Made by a program: the position numbers and the translations under genes
The notes under the pieces: model-generated
Database searches by the model: none
Told to the model about the DNA's origin: nothing
What the model saw: only the letters and a program-made list of their open reading frames with translations
Part shown: piece after piece, positions 7,975-17,390 of the stretch
How the letters are laid out: each line of letters opens with the position of its first letter
Numbering within the stretch: position 1 is the stretch's first letter
From: Bradyrhizobium sp. AZCC 1721
Lineage (GTDB): Bacteria > Pseudomonadota > Alphaproteobacteria > Rhizobiales > Xanthobacteraceae
Direction: 5' to 3'
Length of the DNA: 64,000 nucleotides
Assembly (NCBI RefSeq): GCF_036924715.1
Contig: NZ_JAZHSB010000001.1
Span: forward strand, 930,001 to 994,000

Positions 7975-9243
7975 ATGCCGAATCCTCCTAAAAATGTACC
8001 GCCGACGAAAGTCGCCTCCGAACCCGGCCGCCTTGCCGTCATGCCCGAGGACATCACGGCCGCGGGCGCGTCCATTGCCGGGTCAGTCCTCGTTACCGAA
8101 TGCGACCAGAGCCGGACGCTGAGCGAGATCTGCGGCTGCAATCTCTGGCTCAAATTCGAGAACCTGCAGTTCACCTCGACCTTCAAGGAGCGCGGCGCGC
8201 TCAACCGGCTGCTGGCGCTGTCGCCGGAGGAGCGGCGGCGCGGCGTGATCGCGATGTCGGCCGGCAACCACGCGCAGGGCGTGGCCTATCACGCAAATAG
8301 GCTTGGCATTCCCGCAGCCATCGTGATGCCGGTCGGCACCCCGATGGTGAAGATCGAGAACACGCGGCGTCACGGCGCGAACACGATCATCTCCGGCAAG
8401 ACGCTGGAAGAGGCTGGCGAATTTGCGCGCACGCATGGCGAGGCGCACGGCATGATCATGATCCATCCTTACGACGATCCCTTGATCATCGCGGGGCAGG
8501 GCACCATCGCGGTCGAAATGCTGCGGGCCGCGCCGCAGCTCGATACGCTGGTGGTGCCGATCGGCGGTGGTGGGCTGATCTCCGGCATGGCGGTTGCGGC
8601 CAAATCGCTGAAGCCGGATCTGCAGATCATAGGCGTGCAGGCGCAGCTCTATCCGTCGATGTACAACGCTATCAAGGGCCAGCGTCTGCCGATGCGCGGC
8701 GATACGCTTGCCGAAGGCATTGCGGTGAAGGTGCCGGGCCGGATCACCACCGAGATCATCCGCCATCTCGTCGACGACATCGTTCTCGTCACCGAGGACC
8801 AGATCGAGCGGGCGGTGGCGATGCTGATCGCGATCGAAAAGACCGTGGTCGAGGGCGCCGGCGCTGCGGGCCTCGCCGCGGTGCTGGCCGCGCCGGAGCG
8901 CTTTGCCGGCCGCAATGTCGGCCTTGTGCTAACCGGCGGCAACATCGATACCCGGCTGATCGCCTCCGTGCTGACCCGCGAACTCGCGCGCGAGGGGCGG
9001 CTGACCCAGATCGCGATCGACATCGTCGACCGGCCCGGCCAGCTCGCCGCCGTCTCGGCGCTGCTCGCCGAAGCCGGCGCCAACATCATCGAAGTCTCGC
9101 ACCAGCGCACCTTCTCCGATCTCCCCGCCAAGGGCACCTTGCTCGAAGTCGTCATCGAAACGCGCGACCGTGTGCATCTGGACGAGGTGATGAAGCGGCT
9201 TGGGGAGGCGGGGTTTGTCGCGTGGCTGCCGGGGCGAAGGTAA
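7975..9243 (+). CDS. Threonine dehydratase (threonine ammonia-lyase) with C-terminal ACT domain
   Basis: 422 residues from ATG 7975 (GAGG eight bases upstream); the frame is open to 7885 but without a better start. It is a PLP enzyme of the tryptophan-synthase beta fold: the Schiff-base lysine is Lys71 in STFKERGA, the substrate loop is MSAGNHAQG, and the phosphate-binding loop is PIGGGGLISG. A C-terminal ACT domain (about 345-420, DRPGQLAAVSALLAEAGANI) is the allosteric module of this class. It converts threonine to 2-oxobutyrate and ammonia through an enamine intermediate. The next gene encodes a RidA-family protein, and RidA is known to hydrolyse that enamine. Whether the role is isoleucine synthesis or threonine catabolism is not decided by the sequence. 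Confidence 0.92.
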   Translation: MPNPPKNVPPTKVASEPGRLAVMPEDITAAGASIAGSVLVTECDQSRTLSEICGCNLWLKFENLQFTSTFKERGALNRLLALSPEERRRGVIAMSAGNHAQGVAYHANRLGIPAAIVMPVGTPMVKIENTRRHGANTIISGKTLEEAGEFARTHGEAHGMIMIHPYDDPLIIAGQGTIAVEMLRAAPQLDTLVVPIGGGGLISGMAVAAKSLKPDLQIIGVQAQLYPSMYNAIKGQRLPMRGDTLAEGIAVKVPGRITTEIIRHLVDDIVLVTEDQIERAVAMLIAIEKTVVEGAGAAGLAAVLAAPERFAGRNVGLVLTGGNIDTRLIASVLTRELAREGRLTQIAIDIVDRPGQLAAVSALLAEAGANIIEVSHQRTFSDLPAKGTLLEVVIETRDRVHLDEVMKRLGEAGFVAWLPGRR

Positions 9244-9302
9244 GCATGGCGTTTTCGAGCAAAGCATGTCGCCCGAGAAGAGAGCCACAAGCAGGAGCCG
9301 CA

Positions 9303-9719
9303 ATGACCCGATCAGTACACGTTTCTTCCGAACTCTTTGACAGCCGGCGCTACGGTTTTGCGCAGATAGCAGTCATCCCGACACCTGTCGGCAACGCTAT
9401 ACACGTATCTGGTCAAGTTGCTTGGGATGCAGATCGAAACATCGTCGGTGCTGGCGATGTCGGTCGCCAACTCCAGAAGAGCCTTGAAAACCTTGCTGTC
9501 GCACTGGCATCGGCCGGCGCGAGACTTGATCAGGTCGGTGCGTTACGCCTCTACATCAAGCAAAGCCACATGCATGAAAGCGACGCAATCAGTGGCGCTC
9601 TCAAGGCGACTTTCGGCGACAATCCACCGTGTGCAACTTGGATTGGGGTGGCGAGCCTCGCCAACGATGAATTTCTCGTCGAGGTAGAACCCTCCGTGGT
9701 TTTCCTTGCACGAGAGTAG
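9303..9719 (+). CDS. RidA/YjgF-family protein, divergent subgroup
   Basis: 138 residues from ATG 9303 (AGGAG upstream). The fold signatures are present: AIHVSGQVAWD (about 32-42), the RQLQKSLENLAVAL helix, and the C-terminal VEVEPSVVFLA strand. E. coli RidA carries a catalytic arginine in PARSCVEVA; the aligned segment here is PPCATWIGVA (108-117), with no arginine. It therefore belongs to a Rid subgroup that may not act as an enamine deaminase, despite its place 60 bases downstream of threonine dehydratase. The alternatives are another hydrolytic or a ligand-binding role. Confidence 0.85.
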   Translation: MTRSVHVSSELFDSRRYGFAQIAVIPTPVGNAIHVSGQVAWDADRNIVGAGDVGRQLQKSLENLAVALASAGARLDQVGALRLYIKQSHMHESDAISGALKATFGDNPPCATWIGVASLANDEFLVEVEPSVVFLARE

Positions 9720-9772
9720 ATGGCAAGACGGCCCTTCCAGGCCAAAAGCAGCGAGGGACTCGTTCGCGCCCC

Positions 9773-10660
9773 TCAATTCACCAGCCGCACCGCACCGGCC
9801 TCGCGGACGTCATAGCCGCCGAGCTCGCCCGCGCGATCGCGGAAGCTCGGCCCGCGCATGAACTCGAACAGCGCCTGCGGCCCCTTCATAAAGTAATCGC
9901 GCTGCCGCATCACGAGATCAAAACGCTCCCAGGTGACGGGGAGGAAATCGAGCCCTGCCGATTTCGCCACGCTTCGCGTCGCGATGCCGCAATCGATGCG
10001 GCCGGCGCGGATGGCTTGCGCGATATCGGGTCCGGTGGGGAAGGCGGGTTTTGCCAGTTTCAGATCGTCGAGCGTGATGCCCGCGCGCGCCAGCAGCGCG
10101 AGCAGCAGCAATTGCGCACCGGCGCCAGCCGGGCGTTGCGCCATCCGCGCGCGCGATGTTGCGATCGAGGCCATGTCGCTCAAGTCCAGCGGATTGCCGG
10201 ACGCGACCAGAATGCCCTGCTCGCGCCGCGCAAAGCCGAGCAGGACTGCATCATGCAGGCCCGGCGCGTCGGCGACCGCCTCGACATTGGCTCTCTCGTC
10301 ATCGCCGTCGAGCCGGTGCAGATGGATCGCCGCGACCATCACCTCGCCACGCGTCAGCCGACGCAGGCCTTCCTCGCTGCCTTCGGCCAGGCTGGCGAGG
10401 CCGGAATTGCTCTCACGTAAGCCCCATTCCAGCAGCGGATCGTGGCTGCCGCCGACGATCGGCGGCGCCGCCACCTGCGCCAGCGCGGTGGGCGAGATCA
10501 GGCCGGCGGACACCCAGCGATCCAGCGCCGTGCGCGGAAACAGCCAGCGGCCGGTCACCTTGCTGCAGGGCACCGCGCGGTTCGCCACCAGCTCGTAGAG
10601 CTTGCGCTCGGAGAGCCGCAGATAATCCGCCGCTTCGTCTGTCGTGAGGAGCTCCGGCAT
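9773..10660 (-). CDS. One-component regulator: excisionase-type HTH plus periplasmic-binding-like domain (likely tungstate/molybdate sensor)
   Basis: 295 residues. The N-terminal MerR/excisionase-type HTH (about 1-55, LLTTDEAADYLRLSERKLYELV ... VPCSKVTGRWLFPR) is joined to a PBP-like ligand domain (about 70-285, PF12727-like, with the inter-lobe region DIAQAIRAGRIDCGIATRSVA). Such regulators commonly sit beside molybdate or tungstate transporters. The gene is divergent from tupBCA across a 91-bp gap containing a palindrome, so control of tup in response to cytoplasmic oxyanion is the natural inference. ATG 10660 is taken as start; a TTG at 10669 is also in frame. Confidence 0.8.
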   Translation of the reverse strand: MPELLTTDEAADYLRLSERKLYELVANRAVPCSKVTGRWLFPRTALDRWVSAGLISPTALAQVAAPPIVGGSHDPLLEWGLRESNSGLASLAEGSEEGLRRLTRGEVMVAAIHLHRLDGDDERANVEAVADAPGLHDAVLLGFARREQGILVASGNPLDLSDMASIATSRARMAQRPAGAGAQLLLLALLARAGITLDDLKLAKPAFPTGPDIAQAIRAGRIDCGIATRSVAKSAGLDFLPVTWERFDLVMRQRDYFMKGPQALFEFMRGPSFRDRAGELGGYDVREAGAVRLVN

Positions 10661-10667
10661 CGGCACC

Positions 10668-10691
10668 AATATGCATTCGAGTGCAAATATT
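10668..10691. promoter_or_regulatory. Candidate operator of the tup locus
   Basis: A 24-bp imperfect palindrome with arms AATAT-GCA and TGC-A-AATATT around a TTCGAG centre. It lies at the start of the regulator gene and 61 bases before tupB, where it could affect both divergent transcripts. Confidence 0.45.
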
Positions 10692-10751
10692 CCAGAAATT
10701 GACCATATCGTCGCTATCTGCGCAAGATGCCCAGCGCTAGTGGAATTACAA

Positions 10752-11440
10752 ATGCCAGACGGTCCGTCCGCCCTTCAACTTGTCCTCAGCGGCGATCCTG
10801 CGCTGTTCGCGATCGTGCGGCTGTCGCTCTATGTCAGCCTATCAGCGGTGGCGCTGGCCGCGCTGATCGGCATTCCCATGGGGGCCTGGATCGCGCTGAC
10901 GAGATTTCCCGGCCGCCAGGGCGTCATCGTCCTGCTCAACGCCTTGATGGGCCTGCCGCCGGTCGTTGTCGGCCTCGCGGTGTATCTCGCGCTGTCGCGC
11001 TCCGGGCCGCTCGGCGCGTTCGGCCTGTTGTTCACCCCGAGCGCGATGATCGTCGCGCAGACCGTGCTGGTCACGCCGATCATCGCTGCGCTGACGCGCC
11101 AGACCATCGAGGATCTCTGGCTCGAATACCGCGACGAACTCACCGCGATGAACCTCGGGCCCCTCGGCCGTGTCATGGCGCTGATCTGGGACGCGCGCTT
11201 CAGCCTGGTCACCGCGCTGCTCGCCGGCTTCGGCCGCGCGGCGGCGGAGGTCGGCGCCATCATCATCGTCGGCGGCAACATCGAAGGCTTCACCCGCACG
11301 ATGACGACGGCGATTGCGCTGGAGACTTCCAAGGGCGACCTGCCGCTCGCGGTCGGCCTCGGCCTCGTGCTGATTTCGATCGTGATCGCGGTCAACGCGC
11401 TGGCGTGGAGCGTGCGCCGCGCCGGCGAGCGACTGGCGGG

Positions 11441-11444
<4 letters not shown>
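10752..11444 (+). CDS. tupB: Tungstate ABC transporter permease TupB
   Basis: 230 residues from ATG 10752; the longer frame from 10644 would read through the divergent promoter. It has about five to six membrane helices and the ModB/CysT-type cytoplasmic loop (EYRDELTAMNLGPLGRVMALIW), which contacts the ATPase. It ends in an ATGA overlap with tupC. The assignment to tungstate rather than molybdate or sulfate rests on the TupA partner and on the short permease of this type. The ribosome binding site is weak (GGA at 10742-10744). Confidence 0.87.
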
Positions 11445-12169
<725 letters not shown>

Positions 12170-12170
12170 C

Positions 12171-12218
12171 GCATGATCCGGAAAAGTGGTTACAGGTTTT
12201 CCGAAAAGATCATGCGCA
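12171..12218. repeat. Palindromic repeat between tupC and tupA
   Basis: GCATGATC (12171-12178) and GATCATGC (12209-12216) frame an inner CCGGAAAAG / TTTTCCG inverted pair. It forms a strong stem in the tupBCA transcript between the ATPase and binding-protein genes. Such intercistronic stems often protect or attenuate segments of a transporter mRNA; here that is inferred. Confidence 0.6.
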
Positions 12219-12237
12219 ACTAAAGAAGGGAAAACAA

Positions 12238-13071
12238 ATGAGCATGCTCACGCGCCGTCTGCTGATTGCGGCGACCGCCAGCCTGGTTTTCGCGAGCCAC
12301 GCCGTCGCGCAGGATAAATCGATCGTGGTGGCCTCGACCACCTCGACGCAGGATTCCGGCCTGTTCGGCTATATCCTGCCGATGTTCAAGGCCAGGACCG
12401 GCATCGACGTAAAAGTGGTGGCGCAGGGCACGGGACAAGCGCTCGATACCGGCCGCCGCGGCGATGCCGACGTCGTGTTCGTCCACGCCAAACCTGCGGA
12501 AGAAAAATTCGTGTCCGAAGGGTTTGGCGTCAGGCGCCATCCCGTGATGTACAACGACTTCATCCTGATCGGGCCGAAGAGCGACCCGGCCGGCATCAAG
12601 GGCTCGAAGGACATCGTTGCGGCGCTCTCCGCGATCAAGGCGAAGGGGGCCGATTTCATCTCGCGCGGCGACAAGTCCGGCACGCATCAGGCGGAGCTCA
12701 ATCTCTGGAAGATCGCCGGCATCGACATCGCAAAGGACAAGGGTCCCTGGTACAAGGAGATCGGGCAGGGCATGGGCGCTGCGCTCAACACCGCGTCGGC
12801 CTCGAACGCCTATGTGCTCGCTGATCGCGGCACCTGGCTGTCGTTCAAGAATCGCGGCGACCTCGTGATTTCAGTCGAAGGCGACAAGCGCCTGTTCAAC
12901 CAGTACGGCGTCATGCTGGTGAATCCGGAGAAACATCCGAGCGTCAAGAAGGATCTCGGCCAACAATTCATCGATTGGCTGATATCATCAGAGGGCCAGA
13001 GGGCGATCGCCGATTACAAGATCAACGGCGAGCAGTTGTTCTATCCCAGCGCCAGCGATTCCGGCGCGTGA
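12238..13071 (+). CDS. tupA: Tungstate-binding protein TupA
   Basis: 277 residues. A signal peptide (about 1-24, cut after AVA) is followed directly by VASTTSTQDSGLF (about 31-43), the TTTSTxxSGL-type motif diagnostic of TupA oxyanion binding. Later features of the fold include RGDADVVFVHAKP and SRGDKSGTHQAE. AAGAAGGG lies just upstream of the ATG. The periplasmic protein delivers tungstate to TupBC for tungsten- or molybdenum-cofactor enzymes. It is last in the operon; no strong terminator is visible after it. Confidence 0.92.
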   Translation: MSMLTRRLLIAATASLVFASHAVAQDKSIVVASTTSTQDSGLFGYILPMFKARTGIDVKVVAQGTGQALDTGRRGDADVVFVHAKPAEEKFVSEGFGVRRHPVMYNDFILIGPKSDPAGIKGSKDIVAALSAIKAKGADFISRGDKSGTHQAELNLWKIAGIDIAKDKGPWYKEIGQGMGAALNTASASNAYVLADRGTWLSFKNRGDLVISVEGDKRLFNQYGVMLVNPEKHPSVKKDLGQQFIDWLISSEGQRAIADYKINGEQLFYPSASDSGA

Positions 13072-13223
13072 TACGCGGCTACGATCAGTCATCGAAGGAA
13101 CCACCACCGTTCATATTCATGAATATTTGTTCAACGATCTGTCGCAGTCTTAATGTCGCAGACGGAACGTGATCGCGGCGCGGTGATTAGACTCGGTAGA
13201 GTGGACACAATCACTGGAGTTCG

Positions 13224-13526
13224 ATGATGAAGAAACTAGCCATCGTATTTGCCGTTGGTGCTGCTGCGCTGATCGGCGGTTCCGCCGCCAACGCCGCCGA
13301 CAATGCGGTAAAGGCGAAACCTGCGACGGATACTGTGCAGTCTTCCACTGACTTCAGCGCCCATCGCCGCCACTGGCGTCATCGGCACTGGGGTTACCAC
13401 CGGCACTATCGCCCGTACTACGATAGCTACGGCTACTACGCGCCGCGCCGGTACGGGTACTACGGTCCCCGCTATTACGGCGGCGGTCCCGGCGTAACCT
13501 TCAGCTTCGGCACCGGTCGCTGGTAA
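13224..13526 (+). CDS. Small secreted His/Tyr/Arg-rich protein
   Basis: 100 residues with a signal peptide (about 1-24, ending ANAADN). The mature region begins with charged residues and then becomes a dense His/Arg/Trp/Tyr stretch (HRRHWRHRHWGYHRHY), then YGYY and YYGPRYYGGG repeats, ending in FSFGTGRW. TGGAG lies six bases before the ATG. A strong terminator follows. The composition suggests metal or surface binding, but no function is established. Confidence 0.65.
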   Translation: MMKKLAIVFAVGAAALIGGSAANAADNAVKAKPATDTVQSSTDFSAHRRHWRHRHWGYHRHYRPYYDSYGYYAPRRYGYYGPRYYGGGPGVTFSFGTGRW

Positions 13527-13540
13527 GACAGCCGGCGAGA

Positions 13541-13570
13541 AAAAAGCCCGCAGCAATGCGGGCTTTTTTT
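13541..13570. terminator. Bidirectional rho-independent terminator
   Basis: Stem GCCCGCA / TGCGGGC (13546-13563) is flanked by AAAAA on the left and TTTTTTT on the right, so it can stop both the secreted-protein transcript and the convergent lytic transglycosylase transcript. Confidence 0.85.
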
Positions 13571-13598
13571 GCGTGCCAACTGGCGGGTCGATCCGAGT

Positions 13599-14630
13599 CT
13601 ACAATTCCCGCGATGCTTTCGATGACTTTGTCCGGCTGCCGCTGCCGGCGGCCGACGCAAAGCGGGTGGCGGATTGCTTGCCGGGCTTCCGTGTCGCAGC
13701 CTTTGCTGCCAGCCGGGTTACCCGGGCATGTGCATTCCGGAACGCCGTACGTACGACCCTTGCGGTTCGGCTTGCAACAACTCGCCGCTTCTTGAGCGCC
13801 GCGTGGCTCTCTTCGGCAATATCAACCTTTCGCACCATTCCGCTGATCGAAGGCGCCAGATCGACCGGAATTTCGGCGATCTGGTCTTCCTTCGACAGGC
13901 CACCGACGCCTTCACATGGCGCCTTATCCGGCAGGTCCGTCGGCATGTGAACAGTGTTGTTTGCGTCCGTCCAGGCCTCGGCCTTGTTGCCGGTGATGAT
14001 CTTGACGTAATTGCGCGTTTCCTTCGGCAACGCACCGCGCCGCGATAGCCACTTCTCGATCCTGCCGCCGCCCGCATTGTAGGCTGCCGCCGCAAGCCCG
14101 AGATTTCCGAACTGATTATAAAGCTTGCGAAGAAATCTTGCCGACGCAGGAATCGCCTGCAGCGGATCGAATGGGTCTTTCAAGCCCATTTCGACCGCCG
14201 TTCGCGGCATGAATTGCGCAATGCCCTGCGCGCCTGCCGAACTGACCTCCGCCACTTTAAACCTGCTTTCCTGCCAGAGCAGGCGCACGAGAAAGCCGAT
14301 CGGAATATCGTGTTCCTCAGCGGCACTTCTGACCGCTTCACAAATCGGGTTCGGTGGCTCCTTTATCGAGGCGACCGCATGAGCCGCGGCATCGGCTGTC
14401 GTTGCCGACTCGTACGGCGCGGTGACGACGTTTGTTGCGTCCGGTTCTTGCGAATGCTCAACTGACGCGGTCACAGTTCCAGTGTGAGAATTCGATGTCG
14501 TGGCAGGTTCCGATTGCGCTTCGGCAATAACGAAAGATAGTTCCGTCCACGCTGACCTGATTTCGGAACTTTCAAAATCCGCCGCGACCACGAACACAGC
14601 AATCACGGCGGCGAAAAGATATCGCATCAA
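13599..14630 (-). CDS. Lytic transglycosylase with SLT domain
   Basis: 343 residues. A hydrophobic N-terminal signal (about 1-18) precedes a Ser/Thr/Ala-rich spacer. The SLT catalytic domain (about 95-215) carries the catalytic glutamate in LLWQESRF, followed by GAQGIAQFMPRTA and LAAAAYNAGGGRIEKWL. The Arg/Lys/Ala-rich tail (about 270-343) is unusual and could bind peptidoglycan or nucleic acid. It should cleave glycan strands to 1,6-anhydro products in the periplasm. There is no operon partner. Confidence 0.88.
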   Translation of the reverse strand: MMRYLFAAVIAVFVVAADFESSEIRSAWTELSFVIAEAQSEPATTSNSHTGTVTASVEHSQEPDATNVVTAPYESATTADAAAHAVASIKEPPNPICEAVRSAAEEHDIPIGFLVRLLWQESRFKVAEVSSAGAQGIAQFMPRTAVEMGLKDPFDPLQAIPASARFLRKLYNQFGNLGLAAAAYNAGGGRIEKWLSRRGALPKETRNYVKIITGNKAEAWTDANNTVHMPTDLPDKAPCEGVGGLSKEDQIAEIPVDLAPSISGMVRKVDIAEESHAALKKRRVVASRTARVVRTAFRNAHARVTRLAAKAATRKPGKQSATRFASAAGSGSRTKSSKASREL

Positions 14631-14750
14631 CTTCCATCCATTTGTGTGAAGGCCGGTCGGATAGAAGTTGGATGTGGAGATTTCGCGGATGAACTACGGC
14701 AGAGCAGTGTTCTTCTCGTCCGTAATTCTACCGAATGGAACTTTCAAAAA

Positions 14751-15935
14751 ATGCGCGTTCCCGGGCCGGTCGCCTACGTCGCTCTTTATGCCGCGTTGTA
14801 CGCGGCGTTCGGCGTGGCATCGCCGTTCTGGCCGAAGTTCTTTGAAACCAGAGCGCTCACGTTCGAGCAGATCGGCTTGATACTTGCGGCTGCGTTGCTG
14901 GCGCGTCTTGTCGCCGGTCCACTCGTCGGGATGTTTGCAGACTTCCTGCAATCGTTGCGCCTCGTGCTCGCATTCTGCGCCACCCTGGCAGCAGCAACGG
15001 CTGTGGCGTTGCTGTGGGCCGACGGCTTCTGGCTGTTGCTGCTTCTGGCGCTGGTTCAAGCCGTGGCACTGGCGCCTACGACGTCGATGGCCGACGCCTT
15101 GTCGGTCAACGTGGCCAGGCCGCAGATCGCGGGGCGGCCGTTCGAATACGGCTGGATCCGCGGTTCGGCATCGGCGGCTTTCGTCTGCGGCACGCTGATC
15201 ATCGGCCAACTCATCACGTCCACTGATCTGACGCGCGTGGTCTGGCTGAACGCAGCCCTGCTTGTCGCTGCCGCTGGGGCAACCGCGCTGGTACCCAAGG
15301 TTTCAGCTCCATCGGCGCCGCATACCGGCGCCTCGCAGCTTGCGGGCGCGGTTCGTGGACTGCTTGGGATCGCGCGATTTCGAATCCTGATTCTCGTCTC
15401 GGCTCTGATCTATGGCAGCCACGCCATGCATGACGCCTTTGCGGTGATCCGGTGGAGCAATGCCGGAATAGACACCTCCGTCATAAGCGTCTTGTGGTCG
15501 GAGGCCGTCGCCGCAGAAGTGATCGTGTTCTTTCTGATCGGACCGGCCTTGCTCAACCGGCTCGGCGCGCGTGGTGCGGCGGCGTTGGCGGCAGCAGCCG
15601 GAATCATCCGCTGGTCGGTTGCGGCGACGACGCCTTCCGTCGTGGCGCTCGCGATGGTGCAGCCGCTGCACGGATTGACGTTCGCGCTGCTGCATCTTTC
15701 TTGCATGCGGTTGATGGCAGCTCTTGTCCCCGCCAGAATGGCCGCAACGGCTCAAGCCATCTACGCGTTTGGTGCGGGCGTGGTGACGGCCGCACTGACG
15801 CTGCTTTCAGGGCTTTTCTATGCCAGGTATGGCGGAGGGGCGTTCGTTGCGATGGCGGTGCTCTGCGGCCTCGCGTTGCCGTTCGCCTGGTTTGGCTTTA
15901 CCGATGCTCAGGATATCTCTGCCCGCGCACGCTGA
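14751..15935 (+). CDS. MFS transporter (HcaT/MFS_1-like)
   Basis: 394 residues and about twelve membrane helices. The opening YVALYAALYAAFGVASPFWPKFF and the following EQIGLILAAALLARLVAGPLVGMFAD match the MFS_1-like group that includes the 3-phenylpropionate carrier HcaT. ATG 14751 is chosen because it sits at the true first helix; upstream codons in frame look non-coding and the ribosome binding site is weak (GGAA). The substrate is unknown. Confidence 0.8.
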   Translation: MRVPGPVAYVALYAALYAAFGVASPFWPKFFETRALTFEQIGLILAAALLARLVAGPLVGMFADFLQSLRLVLAFCATLAAATAVALLWADGFWLLLLLALVQAVALAPTTSMADALSVNVARPQIAGRPFEYGWIRGSASAAFVCGTLIIGQLITSTDLTRVVWLNAALLVAAAGATALVPKVSAPSAPHTGASQLAGAVRGLLGIARFRILILVSALIYGSHAMHDAFAVIRWSNAGIDTSVISVLWSEAVAAEVIVFFLIGPALLNRLGARGAAALAAAAGIIRWSVAATTPSVVALAMVQPLHGLTFALLHLSCMRLMAALVPARMAATAQAIYAFGAGVVTAALTLLSGLFYARYGGGAFVAMAVLCGLALPFAWFGFTDAQDISARAR

Positions 15936-15992
15936 GTTGCGGTAGAATCCGCGTCGCGAAAAGCAGGTCGATCTCTCTGGAAGGTTTGTCAA

Positions 15993-16943
15993 TTGGTCTC
16001 GGAAAGCGATCTAGACGCTACTCTCGATGCCGTCAGGGCCGGTGCCGCCGGGCCGGCTGAGGGCATTTTTGGCCCGGCGTCGATGACGTGGCGGATCGAC
16101 AGGGAAGCCGTGATCTTTCTGGGAGCCGGGCGCGCCTTGCTGCTTCAACTGGCGCATCCCTGGGTCGCAACCGCCGTTGCCGAGCACTCGCGCACCTTTG
16201 CCGATCCAGTCGGTCGCTTTCATCGAACCTTTGAGCTGATGTTCACAATGGTGTTCGGTTCGCTCGATGGCGCGACTGCCGCGGCCCGGCGCCTGCATCG
16301 ACGGCACGCGATGATCTCAGGCGTGTTGCCCGAGGCGAGCGGCCGCTTCGCCCAAGGCTCATCCTACAATGCCAACGACATCGCCGCGTTGCGCTGGGTT
16401 CACGCCACCCTTGTCGAAACCGCTGCCATCGCGCACGACCTTATCTTGCCTCCGCTCTCGCCCGAACAGCGCGAGCAATATTGGGCCGAAAGCCGGCTGT
16501 TCGGCGCATTGTTCGGGCTGAGACCTGCGGACCTGCCGGCGGATTGGTCATCCTTCACCGACTACAACGCCGCGATGGCTCGATCGGATACTTTGTCCGT
16601 GAGCACCGCGGCGCGTGACGTGGCCCACCACATCTTAACCGGCGCACGTCCGTGGTTGCGGCCGCCGCGCTGGTACGTGGCCCTGAGCGCACAGATGTTG
16701 CCCGAGCGGCTGCGCACAGGTTTCGGCTTCGATCTCGACGAGCGCGATCAGAGGGCCGCCGATCGCGCGCTCAAGTGGATACGCCGCCTGTATCCGCACC
16801 TGCCGACCCGCCTCCGCTACGTCGGCCCCTATCACGAAGCGCAGGCGCGGCTGCAGGGGAAGCCGCGGCTCGAGCTGGCTACCCGGTGGCTCAATCGGGC
16901 GTGGACCGGACGACCGCGGCTGGATGATCGTCGGGAGAGGTGA
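15993..16943 (+). CDS. Oxygenase MpaB-family protein (DUF2236)
   Basis: 316 residues. The family pattern is clear: a conserved REAVIFLGAGRALLLQLAHPWVATAVAEHS block (about 34-63), then RFHRTFELMFTMVFGS, and a heme-type helical region with RWVHATLVETA. In characterised relatives (MpaB, latex-clearing protein) this fold binds b-type heme and oxidises a terpenoid or rubber chain. The start is a TTG at 15993 with GGAAGG upstream. The substrate cannot be inferred from the neighbours. Confidence 0.8.
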   Translation: MVSESDLDATLDAVRAGAAGPAEGIFGPASMTWRIDREAVIFLGAGRALLLQLAHPWVATAVAEHSRTFADPVGRFHRTFELMFTMVFGSLDGATAAARRLHRRHAMISGVLPEASGRFAQGSSYNANDIAALRWVHATLVETAAIAHDLILPPLSPEQREQYWAESRLFGALFGLRPADLPADWSSFTDYNAAMARSDTLSVSTAARDVAHHILTGARPWLRPPRWYVALSAQMLPERLRTGFGFDLDERDQRAADRALKWIRRLYPHLPTRLRYVGPYHEAQARLQGKPRLELATRWLNRAWTGRPRLDDRRER

Positions 16944-17033
16944 GGCCGATGGGCATCGGCGTGTCATTTGCGGTAAGAGATCTGCCCGCCGAGATTCCTG
17001 AAACGAAACCTGCAGAACCGGATTTTGATATTG

Positions 17034-17390
17034 ATGGACGAGGACGACGACCCGATTGACGAGATTTCGCGGATCGAAGCGCGGCTCGAGGAGCTGGCCG
17101 AGATCGCCGAGCGGTGCCGCAAGATCACGCTGGTCTCGAAGTCGGTGATCGCGCTCGGTGCCGGATTGATGCTCGTCACGATGCTTGGCCTGCTCGGGTC
17201 CAATCAGGTCGCCGCCCTCGGCTCGATTGCCGCGGTGCTGGGCGGCATCGTGTCGCTCGGCTCCAACGCCAGCACCTTGCGGCAGACCATGGCCGCCATC
17301 AGCGAGGCCGAGGCGCTTCGTTCCGATCTGATCGGCAGGATCGATCTTCGCGTGGTCGGCGACGAGATCGCAATCAAGCCGCCAGCGTAA
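17034..17390 (+). CDS. Small membrane protein with N-terminal coiled coil
   Basis: 118 residues from ATG 17034; a TTG three codons earlier is possible. An acidic start is followed by a heptad-like helix (about 10-35, ISRIEARLEELAEIAERC), two hydrophobic segments (about 42-60 and 63-82) and a charged C-terminal part. No named family is recognised. The last 17 bases overlap the 3' end of the convergent kelch gene. Confidence 0.6.
   Translation: MDEDDDPIDEISRIEARLEELAEIAERCRKITLVSKSVIALGAGLMLVTMLGLLGSNQVAALGSIAAVLGGIVSLGSNASTLRQTMAAISEAEALRSDLIGRIDLRVVGDEIAIKPPA

Noticed and set aside
16949..17059. A 36-codon ORF (ATG 16949) with a good ribosome binding site, before the coiled-coil membrane protein gene
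   Set aside because: It overlaps the start of the next gene, has no recognisable features, and its length is easily reached by chance.
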